Part shown: positions 45,939-57,894 of the stretch, piece after piece
How the letters are laid out: the number at the start of each line of letters is the position of its first letter
Numbering within the stretch: position 1 is the stretch's first letter
Source: Armigeres subalbatus
Taxonomy: Eukaryota > Arthropoda > Insecta > Diptera > Culicidae
DNA: 64,000 bases
Reading direction: 5' to 3'
Assembly (NCBI RefSeq): GCF_024139115.2
Contig: NC_085141.1
Location: forward strand, 403,995,612 to 404,059,611
The notes under the pieces: generated by a model
Database searches by the model: none
Told to the model about the DNA's origin: nothing
What the model saw: the letters and a program-made list of their open reading frames with translations, nothing else
Translations under genes and position numbers: made by a program

Positions 45939-46068
45939 AACAAGTTTTATTATAAGCCCGACGTTTCGATACGGGATTAGTGTTTTCTTTAGGGAAATAG
46001 TAATGTTTTCCCTGAAGAAGACATTAATCCCGTATCGAAACGTCTGACGAATAATAAAGCTCATTCAA
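45939..46068. repeat. Fold-back repeat with CTGAAGAAG...CGAAACGTC
   Basis: Inverted arms of about 60 bases surround a loop of about 6 bases near 46,001-46,006. The right arm reads CCTGAAGAAGACATTAATCC then CGTATCGAAACGTC, resembling the motif in the Penelope-like ends. Confidence 0.75.
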
Positions 46069-46252
46069 ATTAGATGAGACTGCGTAGCCATTTTACTCAT
46101 GATTTATGATTGAACGTTACAGTCGACTTCACTACAGCTTAATAATTGAGTTAAGAATTTTAGGGAAAACAAATCCATAATAATCCACCTAGCAGAGATG
46201 GTTTTGCTTTAAAAATTGAGGAAATACATCAGAGAGATCGGAATGGCACTTT

Positions 46253-46535
46253 CTTCTTCTTCTTATTGGACTTACATGCCCACACTGGGACAGGGCCGCC
46301 TCGCAGCTTAGTGTTCATTGAGCACTTCCACAGTTATTAACTGCAAGGTTTCTAAGCCAAGTTACCATTTTTGCATTTGTATATCATGAGGCTAACACGA
46401 AAATACTTTTATGCCCAGGGAAATCGAGACAATTTCCAAACCGAAAATTGCCTAGACTGGCACCGGGAATCGAACCCAGCCACCCTCAGCATGGTATAGC
46501 TTTGTAGCCGCGCATCATACCACACGGCTAAGGAG
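46253..46535 (-). mobile_element. Feilai-like tRNA-derived SINE (copy 1)
   Basis: It is flanked by the 13-bp duplication GGAATGGCACTTT (46,240-46,252 and 46,536-46,548). On the minus strand it starts CCTCCTTAGCCGTG with a tRNA-like head, a B-box-like GGGTTCGATTCCCGG, a conserved body and an AAGAAGAAG tail. It is nearly identical in layout to 62,475-62,775. The Feilai assignment rests on tail type and mosquito context. Confidence 0.88.
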
Positions 46536-46611
46536 GGAATGGCACTTTAGGAGGATTAAATTCACAATTTCCATCAATTCATATCGATTTGCGGTCATTT
46601 GAAAAAATCAA

Positions 46612-46655
46612 TGCGTTCCAGAGTTATTGACAAAACACAATAACTCTGGAACGCA
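46612..46655. repeat. 18-bp-arm hairpin
   Basis: TGCGTTCCAGAGTTATTG (46,612-46,629) and its exact reverse complement (46,638-46,655) are separated by 8 bases. It is probably part of a larger degraded element extending to about 47,100. Confidence 0.7.
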
Positions 46656-48284
46656 ATGGCCGATCGGGCCAATTTTCAATAGGAAACATCTAGCCCTAGC
46701 CCTTCAAAATATAATTTGGTAAATAGTTCATAACTTTTGATAGAAAAAACGTACCCCTGAGATTTTCGAACACAATGCACAATATAAGCTAAGCTTTCCA
46801 TCGATGTAATAATATTCAAAATCGGTTGCGAACCTGGCGGAAAAAAAGTTTTCAAAAAGAAATGCAAGATGGTGGCCAAATTCAATATGGCTGTCTATAT
46901 TTTTACATAATGCACATTGAGGATACACTCTTCCTCTTTCCAACGATATGCTGATCTCTATGATCGGTTGAGAAATTTTGGAGTTATGACAGTTTTGGTG
47001 AGTCAAGAATTGTCAAAAATCGAGGGGTCCATTCAAATGATTTCGTGTATAACTAACAAAGGGTTCATCTTCTGAAGAATTTAACTCGGATCCTTAATAT
47101 ACTCACCGAAAGCTTTCAAAAGAATATAAATTTAGGCATTTTTAAGAACCTCGTGCAAATAGTGGCCCGGTTTCTTCAGCAAGAATTACTCAAAGGCAAA
47201 ATTACGTATTTTCGTGAAAAAATTCTTCTATGACAAAAAAAATAAATTCTAAGAAGGTACCAGTAGAATATTCGAGAAATCCCTCAAGAATGTTTTTAGT
47301 GAATATTATAAGTAATCCCCGGAGAGATTCATATCCAGGAGCAGGAGTGAAGAAGAAGATTCATGTCCATCCATTATTTGCGCAAAGACCAGTGATAGTG
47401 AAGCGATCTTGACAGGTTTCGGATGTTATTTCACTCATCGTTACTAAAATGACCTGATATTCATTCATTTTCATTTGTGTGTATGCGATTCTGTTCTTTT
47501 TGATGATATTGATTAAAGTGATTCGCTCACACCAGATGAAAAGATATACAAAACATTTAAATTATTTTATTCTGTCGTTATTTTCACGACTTTATATTCC
47601 TAGGAAAATGATTTCCAAATAGCTTTCAATCTTTCATGCACGTGTGATAAAGCACAATGTTTCTGTTTCCCAATCAACGAAGCATGGAGATCTGTTTCCT
47701 GTATTGATATTTCCATTGAAATGTTTATTTTTAAATTGTGTATGCTTCTTCAAAAGATTTCGCTTACCCAAATAGAAATAGAACGACCGAGCGACATGGA
47801 GCAGCATTCAGTTTATTGTCGCACTGTCGTCATCGCAACCAGATTCATCTGGCGAATCTTAGACGGATATTCATTACGCTCCGTTTCCTCCCAAGCTAGA
47901 TGTTGTTGCTCACTTGTTCGAAATCAATCCACGCATGACGATTCCCCTTCCTAAATCAGATCCTGGTTACAGCTTCACGCTTCGAAAATATTTTTCCGTT
48001 CCAGGTAGCTGTACGAGATGCAATCACGGTTTTTCGCAGGAGTGATGTTAGTAGTCTGAGCATGGTTAGGGTGCACGGATTTCCAAGCGAGCAACGTAAT
48101 CGTGTGATGAAAACTCGAAGAAAAATCCGACACAGGTGTTGGGTTTCCGCCACAACCTGTTTATGGTTGTAAGACTTCACTTCTAAGTGAGATAATAAAC
48201 AGCAAGATTAGAATGGAGTGAAACGAAGTTGGAAAACCGCAGCGGAAAACGATGGAATTTAATTATTGTGTTATTAATTTACGA
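46656..48284. other. Unassigned DNA
   Basis: The first 450 bases look like decayed transposon sequence continuing from the hairpin, without a domain. The rest has no recognised feature. Confidence 0.4.
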
Positions 48285-48451
48285 CAGGACGTCCTTAGTG
48301 GCTTCAAAATTGAATTAGAAATGGCTTCGTTTTAGAGTCGGGCAGTTCAAATTAAAGCCGTTTTGTTTAATTATTGTTATTCCCAGCTAGATTTGAGACT
48401 TTAAAACGAAGCCATTTCTAATTCAATTTTGAAGCCACTAAGGACGTCCTG
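48285..48451. mobile_element. MITE of 167 bp with near-perfect long TIRs
   Basis: The termini CAGGACGTCCTTAGTGGCTT and its reverse complement extend to about 52 bases with almost no mismatches. The loop is about 60 bases. No TSD could be identified. The high arm identity suggests a young or gene-converted copy. Confidence 0.85.
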
Positions 48452-51400
48452 CATTGCATCAAAACACAATTCGTTCAATGCCATGACAAAATGTCAGTCC
48501 TGTCGACTCGGTTGTCGCCTTGCAAGAATTTTATTTTTATTGTCCCTATCAATGTGACCATCTGCACTTTTCGTCAACAATTCATACGGAAAAGTTCCAC
48601 TGATGCATGCTGCTTTTATCCAAGAATTTCCTCTTTACAAAAGAGATTGCACGCTTTTACTGTTCTTACACAAGGGTGGATTTTTTTCCCGCCGAACAAC
48701 TGAGAATCAAATTGCCACCCACCAAGCGAGAAGCAACCGTACAGATTCATTGTCAGTATACAACGAGACCAAAGAGCTTGGCTGTCGGGATGTCATCCAT
48801 TGGAAAAGGCGAAAATGATAGGACCTCCAGTGTTTTCAGCTCGAGCGGTGGGCGTTGGAGATGCAACAGCGTCAATCGAGCGCATAAGGCAGAGGAGCAA
48901 AACCTGCTTTTATTGGTATAGCATTGTCATTTTTCCGGAGCCAGTTGTCAAGGTTGGAAGAAACAATATTCGATCTCTTAGTGCTCTCGTAGCTATTGTT
49001 TCCATTTGGACAAACATACGACGGTTTTGGGGACCATATGCGATAGGATTTCAAAAGGTGGAGATACGTGGCTGTGATGTCTATTCTTGGATTGGAACTT
49101 TCGATAAGAAATTGGAAAGCACCCACCCACTGAGACACCTTTTGTTCATTAAAAGTTATTACAATGTTTGTTTAGCTATCCTACTGACATAGAAATATTA
49201 TGCCGAATTTGGCAGAAAATTCGATTTTGGATTGGAACCAAATTAAGATTTGTATGTATTTAAATTTTGTGTTGAATTTAGATTTAGTTTTTGAATTTTG
49301 ACTATCTGGAAATCTGCAGTCATTCGTTCGAAGGTAAACGAATTTCGCAATTTTCAAATGATTCTTCATGTTTTCATACATCTATTCTTAATGCAGTAGA
49401 TATCAAACATTTTACAATTACAAATCACAGATCCAACATTGAAAATGTCGGCAATTAACCTTGACTTTCTGTTCGACAGTACATCATTTATTGTAGTTTT
49501 TTCAAAAGCATCTCATGATAGCCATGTCATTTTGTCGAAAAAATCTTTTCCCTCTATCTACAACTTGCAGCCTGCATGAGCCCCATTCCATCGTCGTCGT
49601 AAGGGATGATGCAACGAATCATATTTCAGACGGAAAACTGCCGGTCAAAGGACCGACAAACCGGCATTCTGTCGGAAATTAACAACAACGAACCACGTAG
49701 ATAGCCGTCCATACAACACAGAGCCATATCGTGTCGGACGACGATATGATGACGGTCATTTGCTACTTTTGAATTTCGGTCAACTGCCCATCCAGATGCA
49801 ACATTGTGTGCACCGACGAAATCGCCTTCATATGCAGGTGGCGCAGAGTACCATTTTGTATTGTCCCTCTTTTGTAGGGCCGTGAGAAGAAAAAGCTTCT
49901 GCGCTGCGTGACGATTTGCAAATCATTCATAGTTGGCTAACTTGTTACGAAAAGCAATAACGCGCTGCACAGTACTTTAACTGTTTCTCTGAACAATGTA
50001 AAAGATTAAAAAAATGACCGCTCTAGAAAAAACTGAAGAAAAAAAGCTCGATCACCTAACCAGTGACCAGCGTTCATCGTTGTTGCTCTCATCGAGAAGT
50101 TGCCCATCAGCTGGCGTGGTGTGACAGTTTTTCATTAATTTTAATAGCATAAATAATGAATCAATTTATATGTATGAGTGTCGTCGTCATCCGTGTTGGA
50201 TTAATGATTCATTATTCTACCCATGGTTGACCTTTCACTGGCGATCCCGGTGCGTACCTTTCGCTTCCATGCGACACGAATGGGACATAATGGAAGAGCG
50301 ATGGTTTGTAAACATTTTCCCAGATAAGCTTCCAGGAAACATCGTTTTAGTGGTAATCGTCCGAATGCTTGCTCGATACCGCGCTGCGGTCTGGCTAAGC
50401 TCTTTTCAAAATCAATCCATTTCACATAATTTTCCATTTCGAACCCTTGCATATATGTACTGATGCTAATCATTCAATTAGGATGAAGCCAATGGAATCC
50501 CAATGGAATCAATCTATACGGATGCATGCATCATTCGTTCGACAAACTGCTGACACATTTCAAGAGCAGCAGAAACTTGTCAACAGCAGCAGTAGCTTAG
50601 GGATCGCATCATGCAGTGGAGGCACCTGTCGGGGGGAAAATGGCCCAATATGCACTGATGGAACCAAAAACTCGCGATGTTGTTTTCAACCGATACCATT
50701 CGCATTTTGGGACGATTTCTTGCGGAGGAGCTTATTTTGCACCACCACCCCCAACATACATTACGAAGCATGCTGATATTGGTGGGTAATCTCCGCTATC
50801 AGCGTCGTTTGCCGTTCCTGGCGACAGCATCACCATCCTTCCAGAGCGGGATTGTGATGAATTGAGTTCGCCTCCGTTTCTGAGTAGTTCCTAGTTGACG
50901 CTAATGGTGACAAAGTGAGGCGAACGAACGGATAACGATGCCACTTGCCGCGTATGGAAATGTGTGATAAATTCACCCGGGATACAGTCAATTATGGGAG
51001 TCCTTGGGAGAGGCAATTTCAAGAAGATTTTCGTAAAGCCAATTTTTGTCACAAGTTCTAGGAAATTGGATAGGAAACATACGTTTTGGTGGGGTTAGTA
51101 AACAAGCTATTGGTTACTTTGTTAAAAAATTAGAATTTGCTCCGCACGTGAAATATTTACTTCGTAAAATGTATTGAGGGTAACCACTATCCTTCATTAT
51201 TCTAAACAATACATTACAAAAATATATACCGAAAAACGGCAATAGATAAAGTAACATAAAAAAGAAAAGATCGTAAATGCATAGGAACAGAAAAAATTTA
51301 CAGCGATACAAAAATGGAAGAAAGCAATAAGAAAGGTCAATAATAGACAGAAAATCAACAAGAAATATGTACCAGGCCAGGGTTGTTAATCGTTAATTTA

Positions 51401-52447
51401 TCGTTATCGCCGATAAAGTTGATTGTGATCAACGTTATCGGTTGGTACGATAACGATGAATCAACTGAAATATTATCGGAGTAGACAACGGACCGTTCGG
51501 AGAATGACAAATTCTAAGAATCCTATGAAATTTTCTCGCAACATTCTGAATTTGGTTATGAGATATTGTTTATCCAAAATGCGTATTGTTGCGAGGAATA
51601 ACAGCAGAAATTTGACTCAAGACGAAGTTTCTTCATATTACCAAACATTATCTCTTAGCATCTTTTTGTCCGAGCGACGTTCACCGATGGGTAATTGCTG
51701 TAGAAAGTTTCCACTGAGGTGGCGTCTTCATTGATTTTATACAAAAGTCACCATTTTATACCAAAGAAGTTTGATCTGACTATTCGGAATAAACTTTCTT
51801 CAAAGTGCAAAACTCAATCGTAAATAGCGAATTTGATAGCGCGTCGGAGGGAGATGATGTAGTGAATTTTAATGGATGGAATTACTAACAGCAACCAAGC
51901 TACCACGCCAAACCCGATGCCACCGAAACAGTCCATTTTCGCAATTAACTCTTTCTTTTCATAAAATGTTGGTCATGAGAAGAACCAATTGTCTTTTCCC
52001 AATGCTCCTTTCCAACTGACACCACAATTTGTAATAAATTTTCAGCATCGGCACTGGCGGTGCGGGATCGCCACAGTGCTGTTTTTATGGTCAATCCTTT
52101 CTTCATATGAAATGCTGGTTCGTTGAGGTTGAATGATCTGCAGCAACACATCGAGCACCAATCCGATGGATTTTCTTTGAAAATATTATTAGTGCCTCCG
52201 TGATGCTGTGTCCGCTCCGCTGCGATCGCTTTGATGCGTCTGCTTTGCGTGAAACCTTGTTCAAACTGAGGATTAGATCCAAACCCGCAAGTAATTGATT
52301 TTTGATGTCTGTGCTAGTGATGCATGTGTTGAGGATTGAATAAGATTGAATTGATTATAATAAACCAGTAATTTTTCTCAGTGTAATTTATTGCCTCACT
52401 CCTAAATATAACACCAATCCAGTACTTCGCCTCTCCTAATTATATCC
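48452..52447. other. Longest stretch without recognised repeats
   Basis: No transposon domain and no recognisable gene. Base composition is more even than elsewhere around 49,560-50,900. Frames reach 130 codons (48,800-49,192) but show no family features. GTAAAATGTATTGAGGGTAACCACT near 51,165 recalls the tRNA-derived SINE body. It is a candidate for single-copy host intergenic or intronic DNA. Confidence 0.45.
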
Positions 52448-52543
52448 TATCTATACTACCGCTAACCACAAGTCGAGCACATCTGTATATGGGCCTCCAT
52501 ATACAGATGTGCTCGACTTGCGGTTAGCGGCAGTATATAGATA
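52448..52543. repeat. Fold-back repeat with about 45-bp arms and 4-nt loop
   Basis: The arms share CGCTAACC(A/G)CAAGTCGAGC and ACATCTGTATATGG, separated by about four bases at 52,493-52,496. It is MITE-like; no TSD was identified. Confidence 0.75.
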
Positions 52544-53460
52544 CCTTGTATGTAATCTAGTACTACAGCGTTAGTTGTCACTGAGGCTAATACGAAAAGC
52601 CTTCTTCTCTTCGTGACCGTCAACCAGTGCAGACAAGCCTTCGCTCAGCAGAAACAAACTACAACAGCATGTACGTGATTGATTAGTTTACCTATTTCTA
52701 AACTTTTTATCAATTATCGATAATAAATAGTTAAAAAATAGTATTTTCATATAAATACAAAAAAGCGTTGACTCACCCTTGATCGATTAGTCCAAAAGAA
52801 TCGAAAATCCATCGAGAAACGGCTGAGATATTAAAGTTTAAAGTCTATCATATTTTCGTGACGGTCCCCGATTTTCGCAATCGTAAAGTGTACCCCAGTA
52901 TAGAAAACACAGACGTAGTCCTACGTCAAAAGAGACAAGCACATTCAAGTAAAGAAAAAATAGAAAAGTCAAGAAAAGACTAGAAAATACCAATGAACTA
53001 GAGAAAAAATATAGACAAGAAAAAGGGGAATCAAGAAAAAGGCAGGTGTTGGGTGGAACAAAATTGACCTGACTGATCGAGCGTCTGTTCTCCAAAGAGG
53101 TGCGGCTTCAACAGTGTCTCTCATCCAGCTGCTGAAAAAGGAGTAAGGGAGTGTCTCCAGTTATGGGCCGGCCAGAATTGTGGGCCACCCTGCCTAACTT
53201 TTGACGGTTAACAGATACGACAAATCTGGGCAGTGTCGAAGTTGTAGTTTGACAGCGCACATAATCATAGACAATACAGAAGCAAACACACGCATATGGT
53301 TTCTTGCTGCTAGCAAACAAAAACATATCGTAAAAAATTGTTTGTGTTTCTAATTTTTGTTATTTCTCATGTGCGATGACCTGAAAGCAAACATTGCAAA
53401 TAGGCGAGTGTTATACTTTGTGATTTAGTAAATAAAGGGTACTTTGCGATGTGATATCAA
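52544..53460. other. Unassigned DNA
   Basis: GACGTAGTCCTACGTCAAAA lies near 52,911. The stretch at 52,950-53,040 is A-rich. No gene was recognised. Confidence 0.45.
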
Positions 53461-53703
53461 ATGAGGGGGTCAAACGCATAGGGGTGTTAGTGACAAAAAC
53501 GTAGTTTTTTTTCGTTTCATACAAATTGTATAGAAGTTAAAAAAGTGCAAATTTTCTGTGAATTTTCACTTTTATTATAAACATCGTACAAACTATATCA
53601 GAATATTGCCGCGAAGCTCTAGAACCAAAGTATTTTTTGCTATAGTCAACCCAATTTTGAAGAAAATGTCACTCACACTCCTTTGCTTCTAACCCCCTCT
53701 AAT
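53461..53703. mobile_element. MITE with GAGGGGGT-type termini, about 243 bp
   Basis: The left end ATGAGGGGGTCAAACGC...GTTAGTGACA and the reverse complement of the right end TTAGAGGGGGTTAGAAGC...GTGAGTGACA match over about 35 bases with several differences. The interior is AT-rich. Confidence 0.7.
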
Positions 53704-54076
53704 TCCAGTGAAATGTTTGTGTTGAGTAAATTTGCTGATCAAAAGAAAAATGGTTACCATGCCCGGTATTGGCCACTCAATGTACCCGATTGTAGGCCAC
53801 TTTAAGTTTTGTGTTCAAAGTGTATGTTGGGGCATAAAATGGCTAAAATTTAATATCGTTCAGTCATGTCGATGTCAAATAAATCACCCGAATCGACGGG
53901 AAACAATTTTAATGCGCTGAGCGATGCCATCAAACGTCGTTTAATTCCGCCGCCAAGGCTAACAAAGAATAATATCGTCAAAGGAGGATTTGACGATATT
54001 TCGGGCGTTGGGAATGGGTTTTGTTGCCATTCGTTCGTAGGTGCAGCTTACGCACTTCATCCAATATGGTATTTTT

Positions 54077-55889
54077 TTTGTCTTTGTCGTACAACAAAGT
54101 CTTTGTCGTACAACACCGAAGAGCTATCATTTCACTCCAAAGAACGAACTTTTTTATAGAAGGAGACACATTGTGTTATATACCAATCGACTTAGCTCAA
54201 CGAACTGGGCAAATGCCTGTCTGTCCGTGTGTATGTGTGTGAAAAGTAAGAAATATGAAGTGGAAACCAGGAAATAAGAAGCGAGAAGCGAAAAGTGAGC
54301 GTCGAAAAATGAAAAGTGAGAAATGAGGAGTAACAGAGAGGAAGTGAGAAATATGAAGTGGGAAATGAGAAAAGAGGATTGAGAATAAAAAATGAGAAAT
54401 AAGCGGTGAGAAGTGAAAAGTAAGAAGTAAGTAGCGAGAAGTTTAAAGTGATAAGTGCGAAGCGAAAAGTGAAAATCTTAAAGAGCGAAGTGAGAGGAAG
54501 TAAGAAATGAGAAATGAGAAGAGAAGAGAAGTGAAAAATGCGTGGGAACAAGAAATGAGAGAGGAGGAAGTGAGAAGTGAGAAATGAGAAATAAGATGCG
54601 AAAAATGAGAAGAAAAATGTGAAAAGTGAGCAAGATTGAAGTGAGACGTGAGAAGCGAGAAGTGAAAAAGGCGGATGTTGAAAGAAAAAATCAAAAAGGA
54701 AGAAAGAATAAAAAGGTTAAAAAGAAGGAAGAAGGAAGAAAGAAAGTGGAATCAGTAAGAAAGAGTATAGAAGAAGAATGAATAAAGAAAGAAGAAAAAA
54801 AAGAAAAAAGATAAATGAATGATGAAAAATGAATAAGTAAACAGGGCGAAGAAAGAAAAAGAGGAAGATGGAAGAAGCAAGAAACTAGAAAGAGATGGAG
54901 GAAAGATGAAAGAAGAACAAAGAAATAAAAGAGAAGAAAGGGCAAAGAAGATAGAAGTGCAAATAAGGAAAAAAGAAGAATAACCTTTTTACTTGTAACT
55001 TCTCTTTTCTCGCTTCTCAATCGGCCAAATGATCATTTTTCCTCATGATCATTCGGCTTTACGACCATTCGGATTAATAACTTTCAGCCTAATGACCTGA
55101 TACCATAAAAGACATTTACTAATTTTTTACATTGTCATTCTCATCCGATTCTCTCGCAACAAGCTGCATTAAAAAAAGTTCATCACAAAAATGTTATTGA
55201 TCACTAAAGATTTTCAAAATAATTGCGCATTCCAAAAAAATCTAAATGTTCAAATAGTTAAGAAATCTAGTGATGCAGTAAAATGTTATTTCATAGCGTT
55301 GTATATTTTATCATTTTTTGCCACTGACGGCATGGTTAACGTGAATAAACGTTTTTTTTCCTTGGGAATTTTTCTTTCGATTTTTCCTTTTCTGACAATA
55401 ATATTGGTCCTGAAATACGAATATTCACAGCATTTGTGGAAATCGTGGTTGCAATGGGCTTCAGAAGAAACTGTAACCAAAAAACCCAACTTAATTCACC
55501 GAGTGGTGATACTGCCTTTCTCGCATTTAGCCAAGACACCAACCTTATATGGCGCTTATATAGTTCGATACCATTTTTTAAATAACTTTTAAACGCAATG
55601 GTCGATCGTTATCAAATTCAATAGTGATCAACAAGGCTTTGTCCCCTGTCGAATGCAACTTGTTGCGAGAAAATCGGTTAAGAATTACTATATGAAAAAG
55701 TGGCTAATGTTTTTCGGTTTTCGTGTGCACACACACACATACACACGGACAGACAGACATTTGTTCAGTTCGACGAGCTGAGTCGATTGGTATATAACAT
55801 CATGGGTCTCCGAGACTTCTATAAAAAGTTAGATTTTGGAGTGAAATGATAGCCTTTCGGTACAACTTTGTTGTACGAGAAAGGCAAAA
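54077..55889. mobile_element. 1.8-kb TIR element with GTCGTACAACAAAG termini
   Basis: The left end (54,077-54,240) and right end (55,725-55,889) are inverted copies of about 165 bases sharing GTACAACAAAG, AGCTATCATTTCACTCC, ATATACCAATCGACT and CTGTCTGTCCGTGTGTATG. The left tip has the GTCTTTGTCGTACAACA unit duplicated. The interior contains a polypurine tract, a decayed 17-bp minisatellite piece (55,018-55,100) and a 133-codon hydrophobic frame (55,191-55,592) I do not recognise. No transposase is present. Confidence 0.75.
54243..55005. repeat. Polypurine (GA-rich) tract, about 760 bp
   Basis: The plus strand is almost entirely A and G, built of GTGAGAAGTGAGAAATGAG words to about 54,680 and AAGAAGAAAG words after that. 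The minus-strand Ser/Phe/Leu-rich frames (119, 83 and 109 codons) are artefacts of it. Confidence 0.9.
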
Positions 55890-55894
55890 AGACA

Positions 55895-56155
55895 TTAGAT
55901 TTGGACCCATGTCCGAGAAGGACTTACAAGCATTCGAAGTTTCAAACCATGCCATCTTTGACGGAGTGCAAGAGAAGAACGTACAACCCTACAATATTGG
56001 TGTTCGATTCAGATCCTGCTTTTACAAGAAGGCATGGAGCACTGTAAGCTAGGTGGACATACCAGCTGAAAAACGACTTGGCGAATGTGGTGCGCAGCTT
56101 AGGATGTATCTGCAAACTGAGTGTTGTGCGGAGCAAATTGTTGATTCAGTAATAT
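55895..56155 (+). pseudogene. RTE C-terminal fragment (decayed)
   Basis: The plus strand reads EKDLQAFEVSN, DGVQEKN, then KAWSTVS and RWTYQLKNDLANVV, ending RSKLLIQ. The blocks align in order with the C-terminus of the RTE copy at 57,869 (EEDLQALGVFE, GGVQEDG, RWADQVQNDLGRT, LWRQIVDS), with a large internal deletion. Subfamily identity is uncertain. Confidence 0.65.
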
Positions 56156-56234
56156 CCACTCACATGTAAGCTTATCAAATTCGCGTTTAGAGATGAGAAA
56201 GCGGGTTTAACATCATCAATAGAGTACAGTGTGT

Positions 56235-56290
56235 ATATTCCAGTTGTACGGCCAGCAGGCCTGAATAATAAACCGCAGACATCATTTGAT
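56235..56290 (-). pseudogene. Short duplicate of a non-LTR RT C-terminal block
   Basis: The minus strand reads ACWPYNWNI preceded by RFIIQ, the same block found at 56,480-56,540 (RYIIRAWWPYNWIS). Confidence 0.6.
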
Positions 56291-56454
56291 TAACATTTTC
56301 ACTGGGCAGTACTAAATCATTCAATTCCACAAAGTGTTGGAAAATAAAATTACTTACTTATGGGCCTGTACACCTCCGGTGGTGCAAAGGGCCGACCTGA
56401 AAGATCTCCATCCTGAGCGATGTCAAGCTTCTTTTATTTCTTTATTGAGGCTTC

Positions 56455-56690
56455 GCCGCCATGAGCCTCTGGGTCTGCATCTGTTGCGATGAGATCCAGT
56501 TGTACGGCCACCAGGCCCGAATTATATACCGCAGGCATATATCGATGAACACCTGCAGCCGTTGAGTGCTTTCCACTGATACACACCATGTTTCGCTAGC
56601 GTATAACAGCACAGATTTCACGTTAGAGTTTAAAATTAGTATTTTGGTGCGTTAACTTATCTGCCTGATTTTATTTATTGAATTAACCGA
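56455..56690 (-). pseudogene. Non-LTR RT C-terminal fragment
   Basis: The minus strand reads KILILNSNVKSVLLYASETW, CVSVESTQRLQVFIDICLRY and IIRAWWPYNWISS without a break. It is the same family as 33,862-34,215 but less decayed over this stretch. Confidence 0.78.
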
Positions 56691-57396
56691 ATCAATACGG
56701 ATGGGTCATATATGACCCAAGACGAAAATCAGGTGTCAAAAATCAGTTTTAAGAGATAGAGCTTTGCTTTCTTCAGCAAAAATGTTCAAAATTAACTGCT
56801 CCATCCAGGAAAAATATTGCACAGGTCAGGTTACGGGCACTACGATGATCTAGAGCATCCAAACTATCCTTGAGTTGCAATTTTGATGTTCTTAGGAATC
56901 AGCACCATACTTTACCATATTCTTGTTAAATAATTAATACTGAAATGCTTAATTATAAAATCCAGCACCTGCCCAGCGGTATAACAGATCTTTTTCAATA
57001 TCTACGATACTCCAAACTGTCCTTGAATTCAGATCTTAATGTTCAAATCGATCAACAAGACGATCTACGATGTCCTCACTAGTTTTATGAGTTGGAATAG
57101 CTCCACAGTACCTCGTAACACCATTACAGACACATAACAGACTTCACTCGACATCTATGACTCTCCAAACTATCCTTAGTATAGATCTTAATATTCAAAT
57201 CGATCAACATGAAGATATTCGATGCCTCAACTATTTTTATGAGTTGGAATAGCTCCACAGGACTCCATTACATCATAACAGACAAACTACAGAATTCGTT
57301 CGACATGTACGACACTCCAAACTATCCTTGAGTACATATCTAAATCTTCAAATCGATTAACATGAAGATTTTCGATGTCCTCACTAGTATTATGAG

Positions 57397-57770
57397 CAGT
57401 GACGGGAAATGTCATATCGATGTCATGGGACTAATTTGTTAATAACTTTTTTCTCAAGTAATTTACAATCGTATGTTTTATATAAACATAAAGCACTCAA
57501 AGGATACTAAAAATTTGTCTAATAGGTCATTGCTCTAAAACTAAAATTGGCGACGTGAGAGCCGAATTAGTGTCAAATGACATTAATGTCATGACATTCC
57601 GTGACATTTTTTGTATATTTAGAACAATGACCTGTTTGGCAAAGTTGTAGGATCCTTTAAGCATTACATGTTAATAAAAAAATCCGAATTGTAAACAACT
57701 TTTGAAAAAAGTTATTAGCAAATTAGTAATAGCAACCCCATGACATTTTTTTTGACATTTCCCATCACTG
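57397..57770. mobile_element. hAT MITE, 374 bp, in the satellite
   Basis: The perfect 8-bp duplication ATTATGAG (57,389-57,396 and 57,771-57,778) flanks inverted termini CAGTGACGGGAAATGTCA and, reversed, CAGTGATGGGAAATGTCA. The arms continue inward (CTAATTTGTTAATAAC, ACTTTTTTC) for about 90 bases. It is non-coding and rich in ATGTCATGACATT. The superfamily is clear from TSD length and the CAGTG ends. Confidence 0.93.
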
Positions 57771-57894
57771 ATTATGAGTTGAAATAGCTCCAAGGTACCT
57801 CGCAACACCATTGCAGACACACCACAGAATTCGATCAATATCTACGACAATCCAAGCTATCTTTGAGTTCATTTTTCATTTATTTAGTTAACAT

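Noticed and set aside
54192..55020. Ser/Phe/Leu-rich minus-strand frames resembling membrane proteins
   Set aside because: They are artefacts of the polypurine tract; hydrophobicity follows directly from TTC/CTC/TCT codons.
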